Assembly (NCBI GenBank): GCA_035048495.1
Contig: CM068544.1
Span: forward strand, 52,255,342-52,319,341
Source of the DNA: Euptelea pleiosperma
Lineage: Eukaryota; Streptophyta; Magnoliopsida; Ranunculales; Eupteleaceae
Length of the DNA stretch: 64,000 nucleotides
Direction of reading: 5' to 3'
Position 1 is the stretch's first letter. The number at the start of each line of letters is the position of its first letter. The translations under genes were made by a program, and so were the position numbers. The notes beneath the pieces are model-generated. The model was not told the DNA's origin. It saw nothing but the letters and a program-made list of their open reading frames with translations, and ran no database searches. Below are positions 49,780-63,100 of this stretch, one piece after another.

Positions 49780-52612
49780 CGTCAACGTCTCAAATTGGAC
49801 TCAGTTTGTGTGTTACGTTCCGAAGCTAATAACTTGTGAATTTTTCGGAAGCTAATCCGTGTTTCAACAGATTTTAAGTGTTGGAACATGATTTGGGACC
49901 GTCGAAACAAGTTAGCTCCATCCATGCGTCAACGTCTCAAATTGGACTCAGTTTGTGTGTTATATTCCGAAGGCTATAACTTGTGACATTTTCGCAACCG
50001 GACCTCTTATTTTGGACTCAAACTCTTCCATTACTATTGTTTCAACAGATTTGATGTATTGGAACAAGATTCTTGACAGTCGAAACAAGTTAGCTCCATA
50101 TGTGCATCAACGTCTCAAATTGGACTCAGTTTGTGTGTTACATTCCGAAGCCTATGACTTGTGACTTTTTCGCAACCGGACCTCGTAATTAGACTCGAAT
50201 TCTTCCATTACTATTGTTTCAACACATTTGCAGTGTTGGGACAAGATTCGTGACAGTCGAAACAAGTTTGCTCCATCCGTGCGTCAACGTCTCAAATTGG
50301 ACTCAGTTTGTGTATTACATTCCGAAGCTTATAACTTGTGACTTTTTCGCAACCATACCTCGTAATTGGACTCAAACTCTTCCATTACTATTGTTTCAAC
50401 ACATTTGAAGTGTTGGAACAAGATTCGTGACAGTCGAAACAAGTTAGCTCCATCCGTGCGTCAACGTCTCAAATTGGACTCAGTTTGTGTGTTACGTTCC
50501 GAAGCTTATAACTTGTGAATTTTTCGCAACCAGACCTCGTAATTGGACTCCAACTCTTCAATTACTATTGTTTCAACACAATTGCAGTGTTGGGACAAGA
50601 TTCTTGACAGTCGAAAGAAGTTTGCTCCATCCGTGCGTCAACGTCTCAAATTGGACTCAGTTTGTGTATTACCTTCCGAAGCCCATAACTTGTGACTTTT
50701 TCGCAACCGGATCTCGTAATTGGACTCAAACTCTTCCATTACTATTGTTTCAACACATTTGAAGTGTTGGAACAAGATTCGTGACAGTCGAAACAAGTTA
50801 GCTCCATCCGTGCGTCAACGTCTCAAATTGGACTCAGTTTGTGTGTTACGTTCCGAAGCTTATAACTTGTGAATTTTTCGCAACCAGACCTCGTAATTGG
50901 ACTCCAACTCTTCAATTACTATTGTTTCAACACAATTGCAGTGTTGGGACAAGATTCTTGACAGTCGAAAGAAGTTTGCTCCATCCGTGCGTCAACGTCT
51001 CAAATTGGACTCAGTTTGTGTATTACCTTCCGAAGCCCATAACTTGTGACTTTTTCGCAACCGGATCTCGTAATTGGACTCAAACTCTTCCATTACTATT
51101 GTTTCAACACATTTGAAGTGTTGGAACAAGATTCGTGACAGTCGAAACTAGTTAGCTCCATCCGTGCGTCAACGTCTCAAATTGGACTCAGTTTGTGTGT
51201 TACGTTCCGAAGCTTATAACTTGTTAATTTTTCGCAACCAGACCTCGTAATTGGACTCCAACTCTTCCATTACTATTATTTCAACAGATTTTAAGTGTTG
51301 GAACATGATTTGGGACCGTCGAAACAAGTTAGCTCCATCCATGCGTCAACGTCTCAAATTGGACTCAGTTTGTGTGTTATATTCCGAAGGCTATAACTTG
51401 TGACATTTTCGCAACCGGACCTCTTATTTTGGACTCAAACTCTTCCATTACTATTGTTTCAACACATTTGATGTATTGGAACAAGATTCTTGACAGTCGA
51501 AACAAGTTAGCTCCATCCGTGCATCAACGTCTCAAATTGGACTCAGTTTGTGTGTTACATTCCGAAGCCTATAACTTGTGACTTTTTCGCAACTGGACCT
51601 CGTAATTGGACTCAAACTCTTCCATTACTATTGTTTCAACACATTTGAAGTGTTGGAGCAAGATTCGGGACAGTCGAAAGAAGTTTGCTCCATCCGTGCG
51701 TCAAAGTCTCTAATTGGACTCAGTTTGTGTGTTACATTCGAAGCTTATAACTTGTGACGTTTTCGCAACCGGACCTCTTATTTGGACTCAAACTCTTCCA
51801 TTACTATTGTTTCAACAGATTTGAAGTGTTGGAACAAGATTCTTGACAGTCGAAACAAGTTAGCTCCATCTGTGCATCAACGTCTCAAATTGGACTCAGT
51901 TTGTGTGTTACATTCCGAAGCCTATAACTTGTGACTTTTTCGCAACCGGACCTCGTAATTAGACTCGAATTCTTCCATTACTATTGTTTCAACACATTTG
52001 CAGTGTTGGGACAAGATTCGTGACAGTCGAAACAAGTTTGCTCCATCCGTGCGTCAACGTCTCAAATTGGACTCAGTTTGTGTATTACATTCCGAAGCTT
52101 ATAACTTGTGACTTTTTCGCAACCATACCTCGTAATTGGACTCAAACTCTTCCATTACTATTGTTTCAACACATTTGAAGTGTTGGAACAAGATTCGTGA
52201 CAGTCGAAACAAGTTAGCTCCATCCGTGCGTCAACGTCTCAAATTGGACTCAGTTTGTGTGTTACGTTCCGAATCTTATAACTTGTGAATTTTTCGCAAC
52301 CAGACCTCGTAATTGGACTCCAACTCTTTAATTACTATTGTTTCAACACATTTGCAGTGTTGGGACAAGATTCTTGACAGTCGAAAGAAGTTTGCTCCAT
52401 CCGTGCGTCAACGTCTCAAATTGGACTCAGTTTGTGTATTACCTTCCGAAGCCCATAACTTGTGACTTTTTCGCAACCGGATCTCGGAATTGGACTCAAA
52501 CTCTTCCATTACTATTGTTTCAACACATTTGAAGTGTTGGAACAAGATTCGTGACAGTCGAAACTAGTTAGCTCCATCCGTGCGTCAACGTCTCAAATTG
52601 GACTCAGTTTGT
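49780..52612. repeat. Recurrent dimer-rich block, copy C
   Basis: Lies 14,401 bp downstream of copy B, with the same dimers (50487, 50841), the same filler-bearing deletion (49848) and growing divergence after 51.65 kb. Confidence 0.85.
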
Positions 52613-54599
52613 GTGTTATATTCCGAAGCTATAACTTGTGACATTTTCGCAACCAGACCTCGTATTTGGACTCAAACTCTTCCATTACTATTGTTTCAAC
52701 AGATTTTAAGTGTTGGAACATGATTTGGGACCGTCGAAACAAGTTAGCTCCATCCGTGCGTCAACGTCTCAAATTGGACTCAGTTTGTGTGTTACATTCC
52801 GAAGGCTATAACTTGTGACATTTTCGCAACCGGACCTCTGTATTTTGGACTCAAACTCTTCCATTACTATTGTTTCAACACATTTGATGTATTGGAACAA
52901 GATTCTTGACAGTCGAAACAAGTTAGCTCCATCCGTGCATCAACGTCTCAAATTGGACTCAGTTTGTGTGTTACATTCCGAAGCCTATAACTTGTGACTT
53001 TTCGCAACCGGACCTCGTAATTAGACTCGAATTCTTCCATTACTATTGTTTCAACACATTTGCAGTGTTGGGACAAGATTCGTGACAGTCGAAACAAGTT
53101 TGCTCCATCCGTGCGTCAACGTCTCAAATTGGACTCAGTTTGTGTATTACATTCCGAAGCTTATAACTTGTGACTTTTTCGCAACCATACCTCGTAATTG
53201 GACTCAAACTCTTCCATTACTATTGTTTCAACACATTTGAAGTGTTGGAACAAGATTCGTGACAGTCGAAACAAGTTAGCTCCATCCGTGCGTCAACGTC
53301 TCAAATTGGACTCAGTTTGTGTGTTACGTTCCGAAGCTTATAACTTGTGAATTTTTCGCAACCAGACCTCGTAATTGGACTCCAACTCTTCAATTACTAT
53401 TGTTTCAACACATTTGCAGTGTTGGGACAAGATTCTTGACAGTCGAAACAAGTTAGCTCCATCCGTGCGTCAACGTCTCAAATTGGACTCAGTTTGTGTA
53501 TTACATTCCGAAGCCTATAACTTGTGACTTTTTCGCAACCGGACCTCGTAATTGGACTCAAACTCTTCCATTACTATTGTTTCAACACATTTGAAGTGTT
53601 GGAACAAGATTCGTGACAGTCGAAACGAAGTTAGCTCCATCCGTGCGTCAACGTCTCAAATTGGACTCAGTTTGTGTGTTACGTTCCGAAGCTTATAACT
53701 TGTGAAGTTTTCGCAACCAGACCTCGTAATTGGACTCCAACTCTTCCATTACTATTGTTTCAACAGATTTTAAGTGTTGGACAAGATTTGGACCGTCGAA
53801 ACAAGTTAGCTCCATCCATGCGTCAACGTCTCAAATTGGACTCAGTTTGTGTGTTATATTCCGAAGGCTATAACTTGTGACATTTTCGCAACCGGACCTC
53901 TTATTTTGGACTCAAACTCTTCCATTACTATTGTTTCAACACATTTGATGTATTGGAACAAGATTCTTGACAGTCGAAACAAGTTAGCTCCATCCGTGCA
54001 TCAACGTCTCAAATTGGACTCAGTTTGTGTGTTACATTCCGAAGCCTATAACTTGTGACTTTTTCGCAACTGGACCTCGTAATTGGACTCAAACTCTTCC
54101 ATTACTATTGTTTCAACACATTTGAAGTGTTGGAGCAAAATTCGGGACAGTCGAAAGAAGTTTGCTCCATCCGTTCGTCAATGTCTCTAATTGGACTCAG
54201 TTTGTGTGTTACATTCCGAAGCCTATAACTTGTGACGTTTTCGCAACCAGAGCTCGTAATTTGACTCAAACTCTTCCATTACAATTGTTTCAACAGATTT
54301 TAAGTGTTGGAACATGATTTGGGACCGTCGAAACAAGTTAGCTCTATCCGTGCGTCAACGTCTCAAATTGGACTCAGTTCGTTTGTTACATTCCGAAGCC
54401 TATAACTTAAGGGCTTTTAGCAATCGGACCATGTAATTGGACTCAAACTCTTCCATTACTATTGTTTCAAACACATTTGATGTGTTGGAACAAGATTCTT
54501 GACAGTCGAAACAAGTTAGCTCAATCCGTGCATCAACGTCTCAAATTGGACTCAGTTTGTGTGTTACATTCCGAAGCCTATAACTTGTGACTTTTTCGC

Positions 54600-57500
54600 A
54601 ACCGGACCTCGTAATTAGACTCGAATTCTTCCATTACTATTGTTTCAACACATTTGCAGTGTTGGGACAAGATTCTTGACAGTCGAAACAAGTTTGCTCC
54701 ATCCGTGCGTCAACGTCTCAATTGGACTCAGTTTGTGTATTACATTCCGAAGCTTTAACTTGTGACTTTTTCGCAACCATACCTCGTAATTGGACTCAAA
54801 CTCTTCCATTACTATTGTTTTAACACATTTGAAGTGTTGGAACAAGATTCGTGACAGTCGAAACAAGTTAGCTCCATCCGTGCGTCAACGTCTCAAATTG
54901 GACTCAGTTTGTGTGTTACGTTCCGAAGCTTATAACTTGTGAATTTTCGCAACCAGACCTCGTAATTGGACTCCAACTCTTCCATTACTATTGTTTCAAC
55001 AGATTTGAAGTGTTGGAACAAGATTCTTGGACAGTCGAAACAAGTTAGCTCCATCCGTGCGTCAACGTCTCAAATTGGACTCAGTTTGTGTGTTAAATTC
55101 CGAAGCCTATAACTTGTGACTTTTCGCAACCGGACCTCATATTTGGACTCAAACTCTTCCATTACTATTGTTTCAACACATTTGAAGTGTTGGAACAAGA
55201 TTCGTGACAGTCGAAACAAGTTAGCTCCATCCGTGCGTCAACGTCTCAAATTGGACTCAGTTTGTGTGTTACGTTCCGAAGCTTATAACTTGTGACTTTT
55301 TCGCAACCAGACCTCGTAATTGGACTCAACTCTTCCATTACTATTGTTTCAACACATTTGAAGTGTTGGAACAAGATTTGGGACAGTCGAAACAAGTTAG
55401 CTCCATCCGTGCGTCAACGTCTCAAATTGGACTCAGTTTGTGTGTTACATTCGAAGCTATAACTTGTGACTTTTCGCAACCGGACCTCGTAATTGGACTC
55501 AACTCTTCCATTACTATTGTTTCAACACATTTGAAGTGTTGGAACAAGATTCGTGACAGTCGAAACAAGTTAGCTCATCCGTGCGTCAACGTCTCAAATT
55601 GGACTCAGTTTGTGTGTTACGTTCCGAAGCCTATAACTTGTGACTTTTTCGCAACCTGACCTCGTAATTGGACTCAAACTCTTCCATTACTATTGTTTCA
55701 ACACATTTGAAGTGTTGGAACAAGATTCGGGACAGTCGAAACAAGTTTGCTCCATCCGTGCGTCAACGTCTCAATTGGACTCAGTTTGTGTGTTACATTC
55801 CGAAGCTATAACTGTGACTTTTTCGCAACCAGACCTCGTATTTGACTCAAACTCTTCCATTACTATTGTTTCAACAGATTTGAAGTGTTGGAACAAGATT
55901 CTTGACAGTCGAAACAAGTTAGCTCCATCCGTGCGTCAACGTCTCAAATTGGACTCAGTTTGTGTGTTACATTCCGAAGCCTATAACTTGTGAATTTTTC
56001 GCAACCAGACCTCGTAATTTGACTCAATTCTTCCATTACTATTGTTTTCAACACATTTGCAGTGTTGGGACAAGATTCGTGACAGTCGAAACAAGTTTGC
56101 TCCATCCGTGCGTCAACGTCTCAAATTGGACTCAGTTTGTGTGATTACATTCCGAAGCTTATAACTTGTGACATTTTCGCAACCAGACCTCGTAATTGGA
56201 CTCAAACTCTTCCATTACTATTGTTTCAACACATTTGAAGTGTTGGAACAAGATTCGTGACAGTCGAAACAAGTTAGCTCCATCCGTGCGTCAACGTCTC
56301 AAATTGGACTCAGTTTGTGTGTTACGTTCCGAAGCTTATAACTTGTGAATTTTTCGCAACCAGACCTCGTAATTGGACTCCAACTCTTCCATTACTATTG
56401 TTTCAAACAGATTTTAAGTGTTGGAACATGATTTGGGACCGTCGAAACAAGTTAGCTCCATCCATGCGTCAACGTCTCAAATTGGACTCAGTTTGTGTGT
56501 TATATTCCGAAGGCTATAACTTGTGACATTTTCGCAACCGGACCTCTTATTTTGGACTCAAACTCTTCATTACTATTGTTTCAACACATTTGAAGTGTTG
56601 GAACAAGATTCGTGACAGTCGAAACAAGTTAGCTCCATCCGTGCGTCAACGTCTCAAATTGGACTCAGTTTGTGTGTTACATTCCGAAGCTATAACTTGT
56701 GACTTTTTCGCAACCATACCTCGTAATTGGACTCAAACTCTTCCATTACTATTGTTTCAACACATTTGAAGTGTTGGAACAAGAATCGTGACAGTCGAAA
56801 CAAGTTAGCTCCATCCGTGCGTCAACGTCTCAAATTGGACTCAGTTTGTGTGTTACAGTCCGAAGCTTATAACTTGTGACTTTTTCGCAACCAGACCTCG
56901 TATTTGGACTCCAAACTCTTCAATTACTATGTTTCAACACATTTGCCTGTTGGGACAATATTCTTGACATTCGAAACAAGTTAGCTCCATCCGTGCATCA
57001 ACGTCTCAAATTTGACTCAGTTTGTGTGTTACATTCCGAAGCCTATAACTTGTGACTTTTTCGGCCAACTGGAGCCATCGTAATTGGACTCATAACTCTT
57101 CCATTACTATTGTTTCAACACATTTGAAGTGTTGGAGCAAAATTCGGGACAGTCGAAAGAAGTTTGCTCCATCCGTCGTCAATGTCTCTAATGGTCTCAG
57201 TTTGTGTGTTACATTCCGAAGCCTATAACTTGTGACGTTTTCGCAACCAGAGCTCGTAATTTGACTCAAACTCTTCCATTACATGAGTTGGGACCGTCGA
57301 AACAAGTTAGCTCCATCATGCTCAACGTCTCAAATTGGACTCAGTTTGTGTGTTATATTCCGAAGGCTATAACTTGTGACATTTTCGCAACCGGACCTCT
57401 TATTTTGGACTCAAACTCTTCCATTACTATTGTTTCAACACATTTGATGTAATGGAACAAGATTCATTGACAGTCGAAACAAGTTAGCTCCATCCGTGCA

Positions 57501-60500
57501 TCAACGTCTCAATTGGACTCAGTTTGTGTGTTACATTCCGAAGCCTATAACTTGTGACTTTTTCGCAACTGGACCTCGTAATTGGACTCAAACTCTTCCA
57601 TTACTATTGTTTCAACACATTTGAAGTGTTGGAGCAAATTCGGGACAGTCGAAAGAAGTTTGCTCCATCCGTTCGTCAATGTCTCTAATTGGACTCAGTT
57701 GTGGTGTTACATTCGAAGCCTATAACTTGTGACGTTTTCGCAACCAGAGCTCGTAATTTGACTCAAACTCTTCCATTACAATTGTTTCAACAGATTTTAA
57801 GTGTTGGAACATGATTTGGACCGTCGAAACAAGTTAGCTCTATCCGTGCGTCAACGTCTCAAATTGGACTCAGTTCGTTTGTTACATTCCGAAGCCTATA
57901 ACTTAAGGGCTTTTAGCAATCGGACTCATGTAATTGGACTCAAACTCTTCCATTACTATTGTTTCAACACATTTGATGTGTTGGAACAAGATTCGTGACA
58001 GTCGAAACAAGTTAGCTCCATCCGTGCGTCAACGTCTCAAATTGGACTCAGTTTGTGTGTTACGTTCGAAGCTATAACTTGTGACTTTTTCGCAACCAGA
58101 CCTCGTAATTAGGACTCCAACTCTTCAATTACTATTGTTTCAACACATTTGCAGTGTTGGGACAAGATTCTTGACAGTCGAAAGAAGTTTGCTCCATCCG
58201 TGCGTCAACGTCTCAAATTGGACTCAGTTTGTGTATTACATTCCGAAGCCCTATAACTTGTGACTTTTTCGCAACTGACCTCGTAATTGGACTCAAACTC
58301 TTCCATTACTATTGTTTCAACACATTTGAAGTGTTGGAACAAGATTCGTGACAGTCGAAACAAGTTAGCTCCATCCGTGCGTCAACGTCTCAAATTGGAC
58401 TCAGTTTGTGTGTTACGTTCCGAAGCTTATAACTTGTGAATTTTCGCAACCAGACCTCGTAATTGACTCCAACTCTTCCATTACTATTGTTTCAACAGAT
58501 TTTAAGTGTTGGAACATGATTTGGGACCGTCGAAACAAGTTAGCTCCTATCCATGCGTCAACGTCTCAAATTGGACTCAGTTTCGTGTGTTATATTCCGA
58601 AGGCTATAACTTAGTGACTTTTTCGCAACCGGACCTCTTATTTGGACTCAAACTCTTCCATTACTATTGTTTCAACACATTTGATGTGTTGGAACAAGAT
58701 TCTTGACAGTCGAAACAAGTTAGCTCCATCCGTGCATCAACGTCTCAAATTGGACTCAGTTTGTGTGTTACATTCCGAAGCCTATAACTTGTGACTTTTT
58801 CGCAACCGGACCTCGTAATTAGACTCGAATTCTTCCATTACTATTGTTTCAACACATTTGCAGTGTTGGGACAAGATTCGTGACAGTCGAAACAAGTTTG
58901 CTCCATCCGTGCGTCAACGTCTCAAATTGGACTCAGTTTGTGTATTACATTCCGAAGCTTATAACTTGTGACTTTTTCGCAACCTTACCTCGTAATTGGA
59001 CTCAAACTCTTCATTACTATTGTTTCAACACATTTGAAGTGTTGGAACAAGATTCGTGACAGTCGAAACAAGTTAGCTCCATCCGTGCGTCAACGTCTCA
59101 AATTGGACTCAGTTTGTGTGTTACGTTCCGAAGCTTATAACTTGTGAATTTTTCGCAACCAGACCTCGTAATTGGACTCCAACTCTTCCATTACTATTGT
59201 TTCAACAGATTTAAGTGTTGGAACATGATTTGGGACCGTCGAAACAAGTTAGCTCCATCCATGCGTCAACGTCTCAAATTGGACTCAGTTTGTGTGTTAT
59301 ATTCCGAAGGCTATAACTTGTGACATTTTCGCAACCGGACCTCTTATTTTGGACTCAAACTCTTCCATTACTATTGTTTCAACAGATTTGATGTATTGGA
59401 ACAAGATTCTTGACAGTCGAAACAAGTTAGCTCCATCCGTGCATCAACGTCTCCAATTGGACTCAGTTTGTGTGTTACATTCCGAAGCCTATAACTTGTG
59501 ACTTTTTCGCAACCGGACCTCGTAATTTGACTCAATTCTTCCATTACTATTGTTTCAACACATTTGCAGTTGTTGGGACAAGATTCGTGACAGTCGAAAC
59601 AAGTTTGCTCCATCCGTGCGTCAACGTCTCAAATTGGACTCAGTTTGTTGTATTACATTCCGAAGCTTATAACTTGTGACTTTTTCGCAACCATACCTCG
59701 TAATTGGACTCAAACTCTTCCATTACTATTGTTTCAACACATTTGAAGTGTTGGAACAAGATTCGTGACAGTCGAAACAAGTTAGCTCCATCCGTGCGTC
59801 AACGTCTCAAATTGGACTCAGTTTGTGTGTTACGTTCCGAAGCTTATAACTTGTTGAATTTTTCGCAACCAGACCTCGTAATTGACTCCAACTCTTCCAT
59901 TACTATTGTTTCAACAGATTTTAAGTGTTGGAACATGATTTGGGACCGTCGAAACAAGTTAGCTCCATCCATGCGTCAACGTCTCAAATTGGACTCAGTT
60001 TGTGTGTTATATTCCGAAGGCTATAACTTGTGACATTTTCGCAACCGGACCTCTTATTTAGACTCAAACTCTTCCATTACTATTGTTTCAACACATTGAA
60101 GTGTTGGAACAAGATTCGTGACAGTCGAAACATGTTTGCTCCATCCGTGCGTCAACGTCTCAAATTGGACTCAGTTTGTGTATTACATTCCGAAGCTTAT
60201 AACTTGTGACTTTTTCGCAACCATACCTCGTAATTGGACTCAAACTCTTCCATTACTATTGTTTCAACACATTTGAAGTGTTGGAACAAGATTCGTGACA
60301 GTCGAAACAAGTTAGCTCCATCCGTGCGTCAACGTCTCAAATTGGACTCAGTTTGTGTGTTACGTTCCGAAGCTTATAACTTGTGATTTTTCGCAACCAG
60401 ACCTCGTAATTGGACTCCAACTCTTCAATTACTATTGTTTCAACAATTGCAGTGTTGGGACAAGATTCTTGACAGTCGAAACAAGTTAGCTCCATCCGTG

Positions 60501-63100
60501 CATCACGTCTCAAATGGACTCAGTTTGTGTGTTACATTCCGAAGCCTATAACTTGTGACTTTTTCGCAACTGGACCTCGTAATTGGACTCAAACTCTTCC
60601 ATTACTATTGTTTCAACACATTTGAAGTGTTGGAGCAAAATTCGGGACAGGCGAAAGAAGTTTGCTCCATCCGTTCGTCAATGTCTCTAATTGGTCTCAG
60701 TTTGTGTGATACATTCCGAAGCCTATAACTTGTGACGTTTCGCAACCAGAGCTCGTAATTTGACTCAACTCTTCCATTACCTGATTTGGGACCGTCGAAA
60801 ACAAGTTAGCTCCATCCATGCGTCAACGTCTCAATTGGACTCAGTTTGTGTGTTATATTCGAAGGCTTAACTTGTGACATTTTCGCAACCGGACCTCTTC
60901 TTTTGGACTCAAACTCTTCCATTACTATTGTTTCAACACATTTGATGTATTGGAACAAGATTCTTGACAGTCGAAACAAGTTAGCTCCATCCGTGCATCA
61001 ACGTCTCAAATTGGACTCAGTTTGTGTGTTACATTCCGAAGCTATAACTTGTGACTTTTTCGCAACTGGACCTCGTAATTGGACTCAAACTCTTCCATTA
61101 CTATTGTTTCAACACATTTGAAGTGTTGGAGCAAAATTCGGGACAGTCGAAAGAAGTTTGCTCCATCCGTTCGTCAATGTCTCTAATTGGACTCAGTTTG
61201 TGTGTTACATTCCGAAGCCTATAACTTGTGACGTTTTCGCAACCAGAGCTCGTAATTTGGACTCAAACTCTTCCATTACAATTGTTTCAACAGATTTTAA
61301 GTGTTGGAACATGATTTGGACCGTCGAAACAAGTTAGCTCTATCCGTGCGTCAACGTCTCAAATTGGACTCAGTTCGTTTGTTACATTCCGAAGCCTATA
61401 ACTTAGGGCTTTTAGCAATCGGACCATGTAATTGGACTCAAACTCTTCCATTACTATTGTTTCAACACATTTGATGTGTTGGAACAAGATTCGTGACAGT
61501 CGAAACAAGTTAGCTCCATCCGTGCGTCAACGTCTCAATTGGACTCAGTTTGTGTGTTACATTCCGAAGCTATAACTTGTGAATTTTTCGCAACCAGGAC
61601 CTCGTAATTAGACTCGAACTCTTCAATTACTATTGTTTCAACACATTTGCAGTGTTGGGACAAGATTCGTGACAGTCGAAACAAGTTTGCTCCATCCGTG
61701 CGTCAACGTCTCAAATTGGAACTCAGTTTGTGTATTACATTCCGAAGCTTATAAGCTTGTGACTTTTTCGCAACCATACCTCGTAATTGGACTCAAACTC
61801 TTCCATTACTATTGTTTCAACACATTTGAAGTGTTGGAACAAGATTCGTGACGTCGAAACAAGTTAGCTCCATCCGTGCGTCAACGTCTCAAATTGGGAA
61901 CTCAGTTTGTGTGTTACGTTCCGAAGCTTATAACTTGTGATTTTTTCGCAACCAGACCTCGTAATTGGACTCCAACTCTTCAATTACTATTGTTTCAACA
62001 GCATTTTCAGTGTTGGACAAGATATTGGACGTCGAACAAGTTAGCTCCATCCGTGCGTCAACGTCTCAAATTGGACTCAGTTGTGTGTTACATTCCGAAG
62101 CCTATAACTTGTGACTTTTTCGCAACTGGACCTCGTAATTGGACTCAAACTCTTCCATTACTATTGTTTCAACACATTTGAAGTGTTGGAACAAGATTCG
62201 TGACAGTCGAAACAAGTTAGCTCCATCCGTGCGTCAACGTCTCAAATTGGACTCAGTTTGTGTGTTACGTTCCGAAGCTTATAACTTGTGAATTTTTCGC
62301 AACCAGACCTCGTAATTGGACTCCAACTCTTCAATTACTATTGTTTCAACACAATTGCAGTGTTGGGACAAGATTCTTGACAGTCGAAAGAAGTTTGCTC
62401 CATCCGTGCGTCAACGTCTCAAATTGGACTCAGTTTGTGTATTACCTTCCGAAGCCCATAACTTGTGACTTTTTCGCAACCGATCTCGTAATTGGACTCA
62501 AACTCTTCCATTACTATTGTTTCAACACATTTGAAGTGTTGGAACAAGATTCGTGACAGTCGAAACAAGTTAGCTCCATCCGTGCGTCAACGTCTCAAAT
62601 TGGACTCAGTTTGTGTTACGTTCCGAAGCTTATAACTTGTGAATTTTTCGCAACCAGACCTCGTAATTGGACTCCAACTCTTCAATTACTATTGTTTCAA
62701 CACAATTGCAGTGTTGGGACAAGATTCTTGACAGTCGAAAGAAGTTTGCTCCATCCGTGCGTCAACGTCTCAAATTGGACTCAGTTTGTGTATACCTTCC
62801 GAAGCCATAACTTGTGACTTTTTCGCAACCGATCTCGTAATTGGACTCAAACTCTTCCATTACTATTGTTTCAACACATTTGAAGTGTTGGAACAAGATT
62901 CGTGACAGTCGAAACTATTAGCTCCATCCGTGCGTCAACGTCTCAAATTGGACTCAGTTTTGTGTTACGTTCCGAAGCTTATAACTTGTTAATTTTTCGC
63001 AACCAGACCTCGTAATTGGACTCCAACTCTTCCATTACTATTATTTCAACAGATTTTAAGTGTTGGAACATGATTGGGACCGTCGAAACAAGTTAGCTCC
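54600..63100. other. Satellite zone with many single-base indels (right)
   Basis: The same kinds of change appear as at the left edge: gaagctataactt, ttttcgc for tttttcgc, ctcaattgg, cgaacaag for cgaaacaag, and insertions such as tcggccaactggagccatcg near 57062. The changes are not shared between homologous higher-order positions. Confidence 0.7.

Larger units (their letters stand above)
42107..52612. repeat. Large satellite duplication, right copy
   Basis: The counterpart of 27706-38211. Register is kept to the base for about 9.5 kb. From about 51.65 kb differences increase and the offset becomes 14,399. Confidence 0.88.
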
